A DNA stretch of 5,623 nucleotides. Origin: CAZMRQ01 sp964568795 (GTDB lineage: Bacteria; Pseudomonadota; Gammaproteobacteria; Comchoanobacterales; Comchoanobacteraceae). Location: assembly GCA_964568795.1 (NCBI GenBank), contig CAZMRQ010000063.1:1-5623 (forward strand), in the 5' to 3' direction. The notes beneath the pieces were generated by a model. That model searched no databases. It saw only the letters and a list, made by a program, of their open reading frames with translations, and was not told the DNA's origin. Both the position numbers and the translations under genes were made by a program. This document shows, in pieces, positions 5,393-5,623 of this stretch. How positions within the stretch are numbered: the first letter of the stretch is position 1; every line of letters begins with the position of its first letter.

Positions 5393-5623
5393 TGTAAATG
5401 CATGACTGATTAAAATAGTACCCACCTCACACTACAAAATCCTTAGCCATGCCAATATGGCACATCACATGGAGCCCGCTGACTTTTGTTCATAACAACT
5501 CCTATGCAATCAACTTATATATTAAATAATGACTCATAGTATATTCTAATTTGGAAATGAGCCTGAGAAGTGGTGTCTAGCCGTTCAGGTTTCAGTTACT
5601 TTTCCCAAACCTTAATCTAACAC
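5393..5623. other. Region downstream of the beta-barrel gene, window end
   Basis: 231 bp with no credible complete gene. It holds the right copy of the flanking repeat (5415-5537), then about 86 bp of unassigned sequence. No hairpin with a T-tract follows the stop codon, so no terminator can be called. Confidence 0.55.
5415..5537 (+). repeat. Diverged flanking repeat of the beta-barrel gene, right copy
   Basis: Counterpart of 4617-4723. Matching blocks start at 5415 (ATAGTACCCAC), 5440 (TCCTTAGCCAT), 5452 (CCAATA), 5482 (ACTTTTGT) and 5528 (AATGACTCAT). It contains a TGCCA-ATA-TGGCA inverted repeat (5450-5462) that is broken in the left copy. The TTGACT/TATCAT promoter that follows the left copy is not seen after this one. 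Confidence 0.8.

Overview
The window looks like chromosomal DNA of a Gram-negative bacterium, most likely a proteobacterium. The reasons are a class I photolyase of proteobacterial type, an outer-membrane beta-barrel protein with a Sec signal and a C-terminal phenylalanine, and sigma70-like promoters. The DNA is moderately AT-rich, with very AT-rich intergenic stretches. Two secreted, cysteine-rich, rapidly diverging proteins would suit a host-associated lifestyle. That is inference, and I cannot name the genus.

Layout. Positions 50-1276 (minus strand) hold two tandem paralogous genes for small exported proteins of 169 and 157 residues. Both keep the same 12-cysteine framework but differ in most loop residues. 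About 308 bp covering promoter, ribosome-binding site, signal peptide and the first mature residues is identical in the two copies (488-795 and 1205-1512), and weaker similarity runs about 11-12 bp further. Positions 1644-3065 (minus) encode a complete class I photolyase. Positions 3291-4451 (minus) encode a stand-alone enzyme of the isopropylmalate/homocitrate synthase family. Positions 4778-5392 (plus) encode a small outer-membrane beta-barrel protein with a strong promoter, divergent from the synthase gene. A diverged repeat of about 107-123 bp lies both before and after the barrel gene.

The four minus-strand genes are separated by 225-367 bp and each appears to have its own promoter, so this is not an obvious operon and no shared pathway links the enzymes. 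The theme is duplication of genes for exported proteins. In the left pair the control and export module is frozen while the mature product has diverged. At the right end the upstream region of the barrel gene recurs after its stop codon, which hints at a further paralog just outside the window. The cysteine-rich pair is the best candidate here for an undescribed system. I recognise no known family for it.

I saw no rRNA, tRNA, CRISPR array, transposase or convincing rho-independent terminator.
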